Positions 6,591-15,160 of a DNA stretch of 64,000 nucleotides are shown piece after piece. The first letter of the stretch is position 1. The number at the start of each line of letters is the position of its first letter. This DNA is from an uncultured Prevotellaceae bacterium. Lineage in GTDB: Bacteria > Bacteroidota > Bacteroidia > Bacteroidales > Bacteroidaceae. Where the stretch lies: the NCBI GenBank assembly GCA_902770195.1, contig CACXSA010000018.1, forward strand, positions 1 to 64,000. Reading direction: 5' to 3'. The notes below the pieces were generated by a model. It had not been told where the DNA came from. It saw nothing but the letters and a program-made list of their open reading frames with translations, and did no database searches. The translations under genes and the position numbers were made by a program.

Positions 6591-7865
6591 ATGAACATGA
6601 AAAAATGGACTATTGCTCTTGCTCTGCTCCTTACCATGAGTATGGACGCTAACGCTCAAGGCTTTTTAAAGAAGCTAAAGGACAAAGCCGTAGAAAAAGT
6701 GAAGGACAAAATCGAAAACAAAGTAGAGCGCGAAACCGATGAAGTAATGGATGACGTGCTTGACGGCAAGAAGAAAGAGAAAAGTTCCAAGAAGAATCGC
6801 AACGATGCTGACGACAGTTCAGCGAGTGCTTCTGACGAACAGCCACAGGCCACCACCTCCTCCGATTTCAAGCGTGGCTCCGTTATCATGTACCAAGACG
6901 ATGTGACGGCTGAACAGGTGGGTGAGTTTCCATCCAAATGGGATTTGTTTCAAGGTACGGTAGAGACCAAGACCCTGGGCGGCGTAAAGGCTATCAATCC
7001 TACTGACAATGCACAGATACAGCCGCTGATTAAGGAACAGGGTGCTTATCTGCCGGAGGAATTTACCATCGAATATGATTTCTATTACTGGAACAGCAAG
7101 GACGATGTTGGCTTAAACGACATGAAGCTGATTCTTGCCGTTACCAAAAACCGTTCCGAGTTTCCTGGCGAGGGATATGATTCTGGTGACCTGACAGCCT
7201 TCGTCCTGAAGCATGGTGTCTGCGATACCAGAGAACATGGCTATACATTCAATGGAAACAAGGAAGGCGCATTCGAATACAGCTTCAAGAAGGGCTGGAA
7301 CCACGTAGCCCTGTCCTTCAACAAGCGCGCCCTGAAGGTATATTTCAACGACAAGCGTGTAGTGAACCTGCCACGCGTCAACCAGCCTACATGGATGTGC
7401 TTCCAGGTTCCTTTCGAATACAAGAATCTCACCTTCATCCGCAACGTGGTGATTGCCAAGGGTGCCGTTGCGCTCTACGACCGTAATGCTCAGGATGTGT
7501 CTGCTGTAGAGAAAGCCATTCAGGAGACGGGTAAGTTTGTCACCAACAACATCCTCTTCGACACTGGAAAGGCGACCCTGAAACAGGAGTCGATGATTGA
7601 AATCATGAAAGTTGCCGACTATATGAAGAAGAACCCCAATGTCCGTTTCGAGGTTCAAGGGCATACGGATAATCAAGGATCAGACAAGATTAACGACCCT
7701 CTTTCCCAGCAGCGTGCAGAAGCAATCGTAAAAGCATTAGAAGGACTTGGTGTCGATGGTTTCAATCTTCGTGCTGTAGGTAAGGGCTCTCACGAACCCG
7801 TTGCCGACAACAAGACGGAGGCAGGACGAGCCAAGAACCGCCGTGTGGAATTTATCAAGAAATAG
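6591..7865 (+). CDS. OmpA family outer-membrane protein
   Basis: A 424-residue protein. The signal peptide ends near ANAQ (residue 23), followed by a highly charged Lys/Glu/Asp segment to about residue 75 and a middle domain (about 95-300) with jelly-roll/LamG-like strand patterns such as FTIEYDFYYWNS. The C-terminal OmpA domain (about 318-424) has NILFDTGKATL, FEVQGHTDNQG and LSQQRAEAI, and ends AGRAKNRRVEFI, the peptidoglycan-binding signature. It probably tethers the outer membrane to the wall. It is first in a three-gene operon: four bases separate it from the next ORF, whose mature N-terminus it shares (QGFLKKLK.KA). An in-frame second ATG at 6597 is an alternative start. Confidence 0.85.
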   Translation: MNMKKWTIALALLLTMSMDANAQGFLKKLKDKAVEKVKDKIENKVERETDEVMDDVLDGKKKEKSSKKNRNDADDSSASASDEQPQATTSSDFKRGSVIMYQDDVTAEQVGEFPSKWDLFQGTVETKTLGGVKAINPTDNAQIQPLIKEQGAYLPEEFTIEYDFYYWNSKDDVGLNDMKLILAVTKNRSEFPGEGYDSGDLTAFVLKHGVCDTREHGYTFNGNKEGAFEYSFKKGWNHVALSFNKRALKVYFNDKRVVNLPRVNQPTWMCFQVPFEYKNLTFIRNVVIAKGAVALYDRNAQDVSAVEKAIQETGKFVTNNILFDTGKATLKQESMIEIMKVADYMKKNPNVRFEVQGHTDNQGSDKINDPLSQQRAEAIVKALEGLGVDGFNLRAVGKGSHEPVADNKTEAGRAKNRRVEFIKK

Positions 7866-7868
7866 TAT

Positions 7869-9476
7869 ATGCTTATGAAAAAGATTGTCATGATGATGAC
7901 GGCACTGCTGATGCTCAGCACGGCAGACGCTAATGCTCAGGGCTTCCTGAAAAAATTGAAGCAGAAAGCTCAGCAGGCTGTTTCGGGGAATCAGGAAAAT
8001 CGTAAAGATTCTCAAGATGAACAGCAGACTGACAGTGACGAACCCGCTGATGCTTCGAAACTTTCCGTTGCGCAAGGCAGTGATATTGTCCCCAAGCGTA
8101 AAACTGTAACGATCACATGGGATGGGGTCATAACACCCAGTAAATCGTCATCGGCTACGGCCTTGATGAACGAACTGCCCCCATTGCCCTCTGCAGAAAA
8201 GATGGCTCGCAGCACCATGGAAGAGCGCGATGCCTACACCCAGAAAATTGCTGCCGTGCTGGCTCGTGCCGAGCAGTTGCAGGCTGGTGCCAACGGCTGT
8301 TCTGATGCTGAGATAGAAGCACTTCGTCAGAAATGGGAGCGCAAGATTCAGGATTTGTTCGGTCTGACCAAAGAGGAATTGGCTATGCTGAATGACGAGA
8401 ATGTGCCCGACTCGAAGAAAGAGCCTCTCCGTCAGAAGATATTGATGAAGATTACCGGCGACAACGTTGATCAGGCAGAGATGCAACGTTTCGAGAAAAT
8501 GAGCGAGAAGGAGCAGGAAGCCTATATCCGCCAACATCCTGAGTTTATGCAGAAAATGCAGAAAATGGCAATGAACGCCAGCAACTTCAGCAAGCAGACA
8601 ACACAGATGACTGCTGCTCTTAACGGCTATGAGGCTAAGATTGGCAAACTGATGCAGGACTACATAAAATTCATGGAACGCGAGGAGCAGCATAGCTATA
8701 CTGGTATTTCCAAGAAATATGAAGGAAAACTGCAGAAATTGTACGATGATGTATGTGCTATTGACGATGCCAGTCAAATTGACGCTCTCTACGACGATGC
8801 CGATAAGCTGCTCTACAACTATCGTCTGGAAGCTGCCAAGGAATACCGTGCTTCGCTGGAGCGCCAAATATCTGAAGTGAAAAAGATGGCTGCTAAATTC
8901 TCCAGTTTGTCGCGTGAGGTCGTGGCAAGCGGTGATCTGCCTGAGTGCGCTTTAGTACGTATGGATCTTAATGCCGTTATCATGGTGGGCAACCTTCTTG
9001 ACAAGGCATATAAGGAGTTGCCTAAGCTGAAGGCATCGCCTGTCTGCACAGCGTCGCTTTACGAGCTGCCAAAAGGCTGGGAGTTCTGTGCATGGGAGTG
9101 CGGTGGACACATCGGTGGCGTCAGCGACTTCAAGACACCAGGAGGCAAATGGCCGTTGTTAGCCCATAACGAAGACACAGAGGAATATGCCGTCGTTGAG
9201 AATGGCAAGTTCCGCAAGATTGGCGAAGACGAGCTTCAAACCATCAATAAGGAGGCTGATGCACGACTGAAGAAGGGAGCCAATCAAGAAAATATTCCTT
9301 ATGGAACCTATAAGAGCCGCAGTGGCAAGCGTACCGTAGAGTACAGCAAGTCGGGCGAACTCATCGTCCACGGCATGACAACTTACGTTCCTGCTGCTTT
9401 TACGTCTAACACTGACCGTCTGGAGTGGATTGTCTTCGACGGCAACAAGATACAGAAATGCACATACAAGAAGTGA
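7869..9476 (+). CDS. Secreted helical protein of unknown function
   Basis: A 535-residue protein with a signal peptide (ATG at 7869 or 7875) ending ADANAQ. The mature start GFLKKLKQKAQQ nearly repeats that of the OmpA-like protein upstream. Residues from about 100 to 360 are strongly helical and charged (for example MSEKEQEAYIRQHPEFMQKM), suggesting coiled coils. The last 130 residues are strand-rich and contain a WEFCAWECGG segment and KSRSGKRTVEYSKSGEL. I recognise no family. The shared N-terminus and operon position suggest it works with the OmpA-like protein in the periplasm. Confidence 0.7.
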   Translation: MLMKKIVMMMTALLMLSTADANAQGFLKKLKQKAQQAVSGNQENRKDSQDEQQTDSDEPADASKLSVAQGSDIVPKRKTVTITWDGVITPSKSSSATALMNELPPLPSAEKMARSTMEERDAYTQKIAAVLARAEQLQAGANGCSDAEIEALRQKWERKIQDLFGLTKEELAMLNDENVPDSKKEPLRQKILMKITGDNVDQAEMQRFEKMSEKEQEAYIRQHPEFMQKMQKMAMNASNFSKQTTQMTAALNGYEAKIGKLMQDYIKFMEREEQHSYTGISKKYEGKLQKLYDDVCAIDDASQIDALYDDADKLLYNYRLEAAKEYRASLERQISEVKKMAAKFSSLSREVVASGDLPECALVRMDLNAVIMVGNLLDKAYKELPKLKASPVCTASLYELPKGWEFCAWECGGHIGGVSDFKTPGGKWPLLAHNEDTEEYAVVENGKFRKIGEDELQTINKEADARLKKGANQENIPYGTYKSRSGKRTVEYSKSGELIVHGMTTYVPAAFTSNTDRLEWIVFDGNKIQKCTYKK

Positions 9477-10174
9477 AACATGCTATCATGCTGTGGTTAT
9501 TGCTCGTGATGAGCAGTGCCACAGCTTTTTCTGTCAATTACCCCAAGGTGTTCGGCAGCAATTGGGCCATTGCAGCCAATTACGTTATTGAACACCACAG
9601 CGAATGGAAGAAGGAATTCGACCTCTTTGATGTCGATAGTCGAATAGCCGAGGCTATCATTTTCCCGGAACTCATCCGCTACAGCAAGTGGAAAGACCAG
9701 ATAGAACAGGCTGCCGTCAATGGGTTATACGTCAGCCGGGGCATTGCGGGTGCCAATTTCTCCATTGGTCGTTTCCAGATGAAGCCTTCGTTTGCAGAAG
9801 AAGTGGAAACAGCTTGGAACGTGTCTGCACTATCGAAAGAATACGGATTCGTATTCAACCTGCAAGACAACAATGAGGTACGTAGAAGTCGCATTAGGCG
9901 ACTCAGCACAGAACAAGGGCAATGTCGCTATCTTGCCCTCTTCATCAGACTTTTACAACAACGCCATCCGCAACTTCTGAAACTACCGAAAGAAGCACAG
10001 GTTCGTTTTCTCGCCACTGCCTATAACCGTTCGTTCACAGATTCTTGGAACGCAATCCTGAACATGCAGTCACAACGCCATTACCACACAGATATTATCA
10101 AGACACATAGCACCCCACTCTACTGCTATGCCGATATCGCCTTGGTTTTCTACAAAACCATTATTGAAAAATAA
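9458..10174 (+). CDS. Putative lytic-transglycosylase-like secreted protein
   Basis: A 238-residue ORF starting at ATG 9458, inside the previous gene; another start at 9488 gives MLWLLLVMSSATAFS, also a good signal peptide. The segment SRIAEAIIFPELIRYSKW (about residues 54-71) resembles the catalytic-Glu helix of goose-type/SLT lysozyme folds. GANFSIGRFQMKPSFAEEVE resembles their G.FQ..PS strand, and a late TAYN resembles the TAYN/AAYN motif. It may cleave peptidoglycan. Position after the OmpA-like and helical proteins supports an envelope function. Family assignment is by motif only. Confidence 0.55.
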   Translation: MHIQEVKHAIMLWLLLVMSSATAFSVNYPKVFGSNWAIAANYVIEHHSEWKKEFDLFDVDSRIAEAIIFPELIRYSKWKDQIEQAAVNGLYVSRGIAGANFSIGRFQMKPSFAEEVETAWNVSALSKEYGFVFNLQDNNEVRRSRIRRLSTEQGQCRYLALFIRLLQQRHPQLLKLPKEAQVRFLATAYNRSFTDSWNAILNMQSQRHYHTDIIKTHSTPLYCYADIALVFYKTIIEK

Positions 10175-10185
10175 ACGATTTTTGT

Positions 10186-10292
10186 TTTGCATTGTGCTCA
10201 CTTATTCGTACCTCTGACCTGCGGTCGAAGGTACTCACGCTCGAGAAAACTCAAAATTCTTTTGGTTTTCTTCTCGCTTATTCGTACCTTTG
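10186..10292 (+). promoter_or_regulatory. Duplicated promoter of the TonB receptor gene
   Basis: A full promoter TTTG (10261-10264), 20 bases, TACCTTTG (10285-10292) lies 24 bases before the ATG. An older-looking copy, TTTG (10186-10189), 19 bases, TACCTCTG (10209-10216), lies 76 bases upstream. Both share CTTATTCGTACCT (10201-10213 and 10277-10289). Between them TACCT...GACC-tgc-GGTC...AGGTA can fold. No cobalamin or other riboswitch fits in the short leader. Confidence 0.7.
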
Positions 10293-10316
10293 TCAGCGTT
10301 TTTTAGATAACAAAGT

Positions 10317-12380
10317 ATGTACAAACCAATTTTCAATCAGCGCAAGGCCCTCCGCTTCCGACAGTTTACACGGAAGGGATATGCCCTGTTTGCCTGTTTG
10401 GGACGCGTTGTCACCATCGGCGTGCTGAGCATTGCGACACTGGAGAGTGCCAGTGCTGCAACGGACGACATCAGCACCAAGACGGAGAAGACGAGCGACG
10501 ATGAGCAAACAGACAAGGAGGCAACGCTCGACGGGGTCGAGATAACGGGTTCGCGCGCACCGCTTGCCTTGGGGCAAGCCGCGAGAATGGTCACTGTACT
10601 GAGCCGTGAAGATATTCAGGCGGCGCCAGTACAAAGTATTAACGATTTGCTGAAAATGGCGGTTGGCGTGGATGTGCGCCAGCGCGGTCCTATCGGTGCT
10701 CAGACGGACGTGAGCATCCGAGGTGGTACGAGCGAGCAGATAACGATTCTGCTGAACGGCATTAATATCTGTGACCCGCAGACGGGACATAATGCCTTCG
10801 ACTTGCCTTGTGATGTAATGGACATTGAGCGCATTGAGGTGTTGGAGGGACCGGCTGGGCGCGTGTATGGCACGTCGTCATTGGTTGGAGCGGTGAACAT
10901 CGTTACACTCCGGAATGAGAAATTAGATAATAAAAATGAGAAATGGACAGGAGCGGCACGGGTAGAAGGTGGCTCGTATGGTTATCTGTCAGCAGCTGGG
11001 CGTATTTCTCATTACTCATCTCTCATTTCTCATTTGAGTGCGTCCATGACACGTTCCGACGGTTACAGTCGTGCCAAGTCGGGAGCACTGAACAGCGACT
11101 ACTCGGGGGGCAAAGTGTTCTATCAGGGGGGCTATGCGAATGCAGACTTCAACATCGACTGGCATGTGGGATTGAGCACCAAGGGCTTCGGTTCCAACAC
11201 GTTCTACAGCGCCAAGTTCGACGAGCAATACGAACGCACCACCAAACTTTACACAGCCATTCAGGGTGAGACCAAAGGACGGTTTCACTTCAAGCCCGCC
11301 ATCTACTGGAACCGCTCACATGACCGCTTTGAGCTCATCCGAGGCTCAGAAGACAAGGTGCCCTTCAACTATCACCGTACCGACGTCTTCGGCATCAACC
11401 TGAACAGCTATTTCGACTGGTCGTTAGGTCGTACAGCCTTGGGAGCTGAGTTCCGCAATGAAGACATAGTGAGCGGAAATTTGGGAGAGCCCCTGAACAA
11501 CCCCATACACATCAGCGGGACAAACCGCGACTACCTGTACGGACTGAACCGCACGAACCTGTCGTTCCATCTGGAGCATAACATCCTGCTTCGCCATTTC
11601 ACGCTCTCCGCCGGTTTCTTAGCCATTAAGAACACGTGGAATGAAATGCCGTTTACCATCTATCCGGGTATCGACGTCAGCTACAGGATTGGCGACCACT
11701 GGAAGGTATATACTTCGTATAACGAGTCGTTACGCATGCCTTCGTTCACCGAACTGTATTACAGCGTGGGAGGACACAAGGCCGACAAATACCTGAAACC
11801 CGAGGAGCTGCGAGCCGTGGAGGGTGGTGTAAAATACAGTTCGAGGGTGTGGAACGTAAAGGCCTGCATCTTCTACCATCATGCCAAGAACATGATTGAC
11901 TGGGTCATGGACACGCGTGAAGCCGACCCTATTTGGCAAAGCGTGAACCATACGAAAGTGAACACCTTCGGACAGGAGATTTCTCTCACCTCTCACCTCT
12001 CAACTCTCACCTCTTTTCTCATTTCCTACTGTCATTTACATCAGAAGAAAAATGAGGCGGACTATCTGCAGTCGCAATATTCGCTGGAATACCTGCGCCA
12101 CAAGGTGACATCACAGCTGACCATCAACCCGATGGCGAAGCTAGAGGTGACCGTAGGCTACCGCTTTCAGGACAGAATGGGAAGTTACACCAACACAGCA
12201 GGCGAGGTGAAGAACTATCACCCCTACTCCGTCGTTGATGGAAAGGTGACCTGGAAAGAGGACACCTATTCTATATATATAGAAGGAAATAACCTGACTG
12301 GTCACCGATACATCGATTACGGCAACGTGCCGCAACCAGGCGCATGGGTGATAGCAGGCGTTAAGATAGCGTTAAACTAA
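10317..12380 (+). CDS. TonB-dependent outer-membrane receptor
   Basis: A 687-residue TonB-dependent receptor. The N-terminus is a long Arg/Lys-rich extension, then GYALFACLGRVVTIGVLSIAT, then an Ala-rich signal end (ESASAA). A TonB-box-like region comes before the plug domain (about 85-200: VTVLSREDIQ, VSIRGG, ERIEVLEGPAG, GAVNIVT). The remainder is a 22-strand barrel ending in a short amphipathic strand (WVIAGVKIALN). The overlap of its 3' end with a His-rich COG0523 GTPase gene suggests a metal or corrinoid substrate; this is inference. Low-complexity insertions from heptamer-type DNA occur at 10914-10945, 11003-11038 and about 11981-12017. Confidence 0.88.
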   Translation: MYKPIFNQRKALRFRQFTRKGYALFACLGRVVTIGVLSIATLESASAATDDISTKTEKTSDDEQTDKEATLDGVEITGSRAPLALGQAARMVTVLSREDIQAAPVQSINDLLKMAVGVDVRQRGPIGAQTDVSIRGGTSEQITILLNGINICDPQTGHNAFDLPCDVMDIERIEVLEGPAGRVYGTSSLVGAVNIVTLRNEKLDNKNEKWTGAARVEGGSYGYLSAAGRISHYSSLISHLSASMTRSDGYSRAKSGALNSDYSGGKVFYQGGYANADFNIDWHVGLSTKGFGSNTFYSAKFDEQYERTTKLYTAIQGETKGRFHFKPAIYWNRSHDRFELIRGSEDKVPFNYHRTDVFGINLNSYFDWSLGRTALGAEFRNEDIVSGNLGEPLNNPIHISGTNRDYLYGLNRTNLSFHLEHNILLRHFTLSAGFLAIKNTWNEMPFTIYPGIDVSYRIGDHWKVYTSYNESLRMPSFTELYYSVGGHKADKYLKPEELRAVEGGVKYSSRVWNVKACIFYHHAKNMIDWVMDTREADPIWQSVNHTKVNTFGQEISLTSHLSTLTSFLISYCHLHQKKNEADYLQSQYSLEYLRHKVTSQLTINPMAKLEVTVGYRFQDRMGSYTNTAGEVKNYHPYSVVDGKVTWKEDTYSIYIEGNNLTGHRYIDYGNVPQPGAWVIAGVKIALN

Positions 12381-13649
12381 ACAGAAGTCAAGGTCGGCAG
12401 TAAGCTGTTCCTTGTCCAGATGTTGGCCTATGAACACCAGTTTCTGCATACGGTCGCCGTACTGGTCGTCCCAGTCGCGACGCAGCTGGTCGTTCTGGGC
12501 CATCATCATTTCCAACTCATCCTTAGGCATCGTGGCATACCACTGACCGGCATTGGTCAACGACACCTGACGACCCGCCTGTTCAAACAGGTAGCAAGCC
12601 TCTTCCTCGCCTTTGAAATAGCAGATGCCTTTGGCGCGGATAATATTTTTCGGCCATTTGCGAGCCACAAAATCATCGAAGAATCCCAGGTTGAACGGGC
12701 GACGGGCATAATAGACGAAGGTGCCTATGCCGTATTCCTCAGCCTCACCCTCGTCGTGGTGATGGTGGTGATGATGGTGTTCATGTTCGTGATGATGATG
12801 CTCATGCTCGTCATCATCATCATGATGATGGTGTTCGTGTTCGTCGTGGTCATCGTCGTCGTCATGGTGATGGTGGTGTTCATCTTCTTCATCTTCATCA
12901 TCGTCGTCATCGTAATCATGCTCCAACTCATGAATCCAAGTGGCCGATGTAGCCACCTCTTCAAAGTTGAACTTCTCGGTATGCAGAATCTTGTCGAGGT
13001 CGATATTGCCATAGTCACACTCGATGATGTCGGCTTTCGGTTGGATGGCACGGATAATCTGCTTCACCTCAGCCAACTCCTCCTTCGACACCTCAGAAGC
13101 CTTGTTCAGCAGAATGATATTGCAGAACTCAATCTGCTGAATCACCAGATTCTCGATATCCTCTTCGTCTATGTTCTTACGCATCAGGTCGTTGCCGTTC
13201 TTGAACTCGTCGCGCATGCGGAGCGCATCGACCACGGTGACGATGCAGTCCAACTGCAAATAACCGTCCTTCACATAATCGGGTCCAAGCGACGGGATGT
13301 TGATGATGGTCTGCGCAATAGGCGCCGGTTCGCAAATGCCACTGGCCTCGATGACGATGTAGTCGAAGCGGTGCATGCGGGTAATGTCACGCAACTGCTC
13401 CACCAAGTCCATCTTCAGCGTGCAACAGATGCAGCCATTCTGCAAAGCCACCAGCGAGTCGTCCTTCTGCCCCACTACTCCGCCCTTCTCTATCAGGTCA
13501 GCATCGATGTTCACCTCGCCGATGTCATTGACGATAACGGCAAACTTAATACCCTCCTGATTTTTCAGGATGCGATTCAAGAGCGTGGTCTTACCACTGC
13601 CCAGATAACCCGTCAACAACAGGACGGGAATATTCTTGATTGGTTCCAT
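12372..13649 (-). CDS. COG0523/CobW-type GTPase with His/Asp/Glu-rich metal loop
   Basis: A 425-residue G3E P-loop GTPase. It has Walker A GYLGSGKTT (14-22), the metal-binding GCICC (Cys73, Cys75, Cys76), IEASGICEP (100-108) and NKAS (182-185). Between the GTPase and CobW_C domains (240-303) lies a run of about 60 residues made almost only of His, Asp and Glu, a likely zinc or other divalent-metal store. Family members insert metals into enzymes or act in zinc homeostasis. The start is ATG 13649; a longer frame to 13838 would cover the promoter. The 3' end overlaps the convergent TonB receptor gene by nine bases. Confidence 0.9.
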   Translation of the reverse strand: MEPIKNIPVLLLTGYLGSGKTTLLNRILKNQEGIKFAVIVNDIGEVNIDADLIEKGGVVGQKDDSLVALQNGCICCTLKMDLVEQLRDITRMHRFDYIVIEASGICEPAPIAQTIINIPSLGPDYVKDGYLQLDCIVTVVDALRMRDEFKNGNDLMRKNIDEEDIENLVIQQIEFCNIILLNKASEVSKEELAEVKQIIRAIQPKADIIECDYGNIDLDKILHTEKFNFEEVATSATWIHELEHDYDDDDDEDEEDEHHHHHDDDDDHDEHEHHHHDDDDEHEHHHHEHEHHHHHHHHDEGEAEEYGIGTFVYYARRPFNLGFFDDFVARKWPKNIIRAKGICYFKGEEEACYLFEQAGRQVSLTNAGQWYATMPKDELEMMMAQNDQLRRDWDDQYGDRMQKLVFIGQHLDKEQLTADLDFCLV

Positions 13650-13678
13650 TCTAATTATACATTTTATATTTTGACGTG

Positions 13679-13710
13679 CAAAGTTAATAGTTTTCTTTGA
13701 GTTTTGCAAA
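13679..13710 (-). promoter_or_regulatory. COG0523 gene promoter
   Basis: On the minus strand TTTG (13707-13710), 20 bases, TAACTTTG (13679-13686), both boxes at consensus spacing, 30 bases before the ATG. No clear Zur-like dyad was recognised beside it. Confidence 0.75.
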
Positions 13711-13793
13711 CTCTGTATTACATTATTAATATCAGTTCGCAAAAAAGACTTAAATAATGCATCATTCATAATGCATAATTCATAATTAATTTG

Positions 13794-13801
13794 TAACTTT
13801 G
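13794..13801 (+). promoter_or_regulatory. pgk promoter -7 element (TAACTTTG)
   Basis: TAACTTTG matches TAnnTTTG about 118 bases before the pgk ATG, so the leader is about 110 bases. Directly upstream are short AT-rich iterations of CATAAT/GCATAATT (13759-13789). Confidence 0.6.
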
Positions 13802-13918
13802 CGGCGCAAAAACCGCGATACTGCTCACGTTCGGCCATTCAAACGAGTTTGATGGCACTTACTTAATCGCAGCATTGCAATCGATTTTCGAAAGTTAAAC
13901 TTTTTAATACATATAATT

Positions 13919-15157
13919 ATGACAATCAACGAATTCAACTTTGCCGGTAAGAAGGCAATCGTACGTGTAGATTTCAACGTACCCCTGGACGAGAATGGTA
14001 AGATTACTGACGACACCCGTATCCGCGGTGCCCTGCCCACGCTGAAGAAGATTCTGGCTGACGGTGGTGCTGTCATCATCATGAGCCACAAGTCACTGGG
14101 TCAGATTCGCGAGGCTGTAGAGAAGGCTCTGGGTGTTCCTGTTGCTTTTGCTCCCGACTGCGCTAAGGCTCAGGATGCTGCCAAGGCTCTGAAGATGGGT
14201 GAGGCTCTGTTGCTGGAGAACCTGCGCTTCTATCCTGAGGAGGAAGGAAAGCCCGTAGGTGTTGAGAAGGGTACTCCTGAATTTGACGAGGCTAAGAAAG
14301 CTATGAAGGCCAGCCAGAAAGAGTTTGCCAAGACATTGGCTTCTTACGCTGACTGCTATGTCATGGATGCCTTCGGTACTGCTCACCGCAAGCACGCTTC
14401 TACTGCTGTTATCGCCGACTACTTCGACACTGACAACAAGATGCTGGGTCTGCTGATGGAGAAGGAGGTTCAGGCTGTTGACAATGTGCTCAGCAACATC
14501 AAGCGTCCGTTCGTTGCTATCATGGGCGGTTCTAAGGTTTCTTCTAAGATTGGTATCATCGAGAACCTGCTGGGCAAGGTTGACAAGCTCATCCTCTGCG
14601 GTGGTATGACCTACACCTTCGCAAAGGCTCACGGCGGTGAGATTGGTGACTCTATCGTTGAGATGGACAAGCTGGACGTAGCCTTAGGCGTTGAGGAGCT
14701 GGCCAAGAAGAACGGCGTAGAGCTCGTGCTGGGTTCTGACTGCACAGCTACCAACGGCCTCGACTTCGACACCATGAGCGTGAAGCCCGGTGCTGAGATT
14801 ATCAACTGCCCTGCCAACAAGGTTCCTGCTGGTTTCGAGGGCGTTGACGCTGGTCCTGAGAGCCAGAAGGCTTTCGCAGATGCTATTGCAGGTGCTAAGA
14901 CTATCCTTTGGAACGGTCCTGCCGGTGTATTCGAGTGCGATACTTTCACTCCGGGTTCTCGTGCCATTGGCGATGCTATCGCTAAGGCAACTGCCGAGGG
15001 TGCTTTCTCTTTGATTGGCGGTGGTGACTCAGTAGCTTGTGTTAACAAGTTCGGTCTGGCTGACAAGGTGTCTTACATCTCTACTGGCGGCGGTGCTCTG
15101 CTCGAAGCTATTGAGGGTAAGGTGCTCCCCGGTGTGGCAGCTATCAAAGGTGAGTAA
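13919..15157 (+). CDS. pgk: Phosphoglycerate kinase lacking the SHxGxP loop
   Basis: A 412-residue phosphoglycerate kinase of lower glycolysis (1,3-bisphosphoglycerate + ADP to 3-phosphoglycerate + ATP). Recognisable parts are [13 protein letters not shown] (16-28), [61 protein letters not shown] and [14 protein letters not shown]. Odd: the nearly invariant substrate loop SHLGRPKG (SHMGKPKG in many Bacteroidetes) should follow residue 55, but the sequence reads [14 protein letters not shown], so about 11-12 residues after SerHis are missing in frame. That loop carries an Arg/Lys contacting 3-phosphoglycerate, so activity is doubtful unless this is an assembly error. All other regions look normal. 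Confidence 0.93.
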   Translation: MTINEFNFAGKKAIVRVDFNVPLDENGKITDDTRIRGALPTLKKILADGGAVIIMSHKSLGQIREAVEKALGVPVAFAPDCAKAQDAAKALKMGEALLLENLRFYPEEEGKPVGVEKGTPEFDEAKKAMKASQKEFAKTLASYADCYVMDAFGTAHRKHASTAVIADYFDTDNKMLGLLMEKEVQAVDNVLSNIKRPFVAIMGGSKVSSKIGIIENLLGKVDKLILCGGMTYTFAKAHGGEIGDSIVEMDKLDVALGVEELAKKNGVELVLGSDCTATNGLDFDTMSVKPGAEIINCPANKVPAGFEGVDAGPESQKAFADAIAGAKTILWNGPAGVFECDTFTPGSRAIGDAIAKATAEGAFSLIGGGDSVACVNKFGLADKVSYISTGGGALLEAIEGKVLPGVAAIKGE

Positions 15158-15160
15158 AAT

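Noticed and set aside
10216..10316. Cobalamin riboswitch upstream of the TonB receptor
   Set aside because: The leader is only about 25-100 bases and lacks recognisable riboswitch core sequences.
12420..13700. 426-codon frame antisense to the COG0523 gene
   Set aside because: Its Val/Met/Phe-rich stretch is the complement of the His/Asp codons; the sense gene has clear GTPase motifs.
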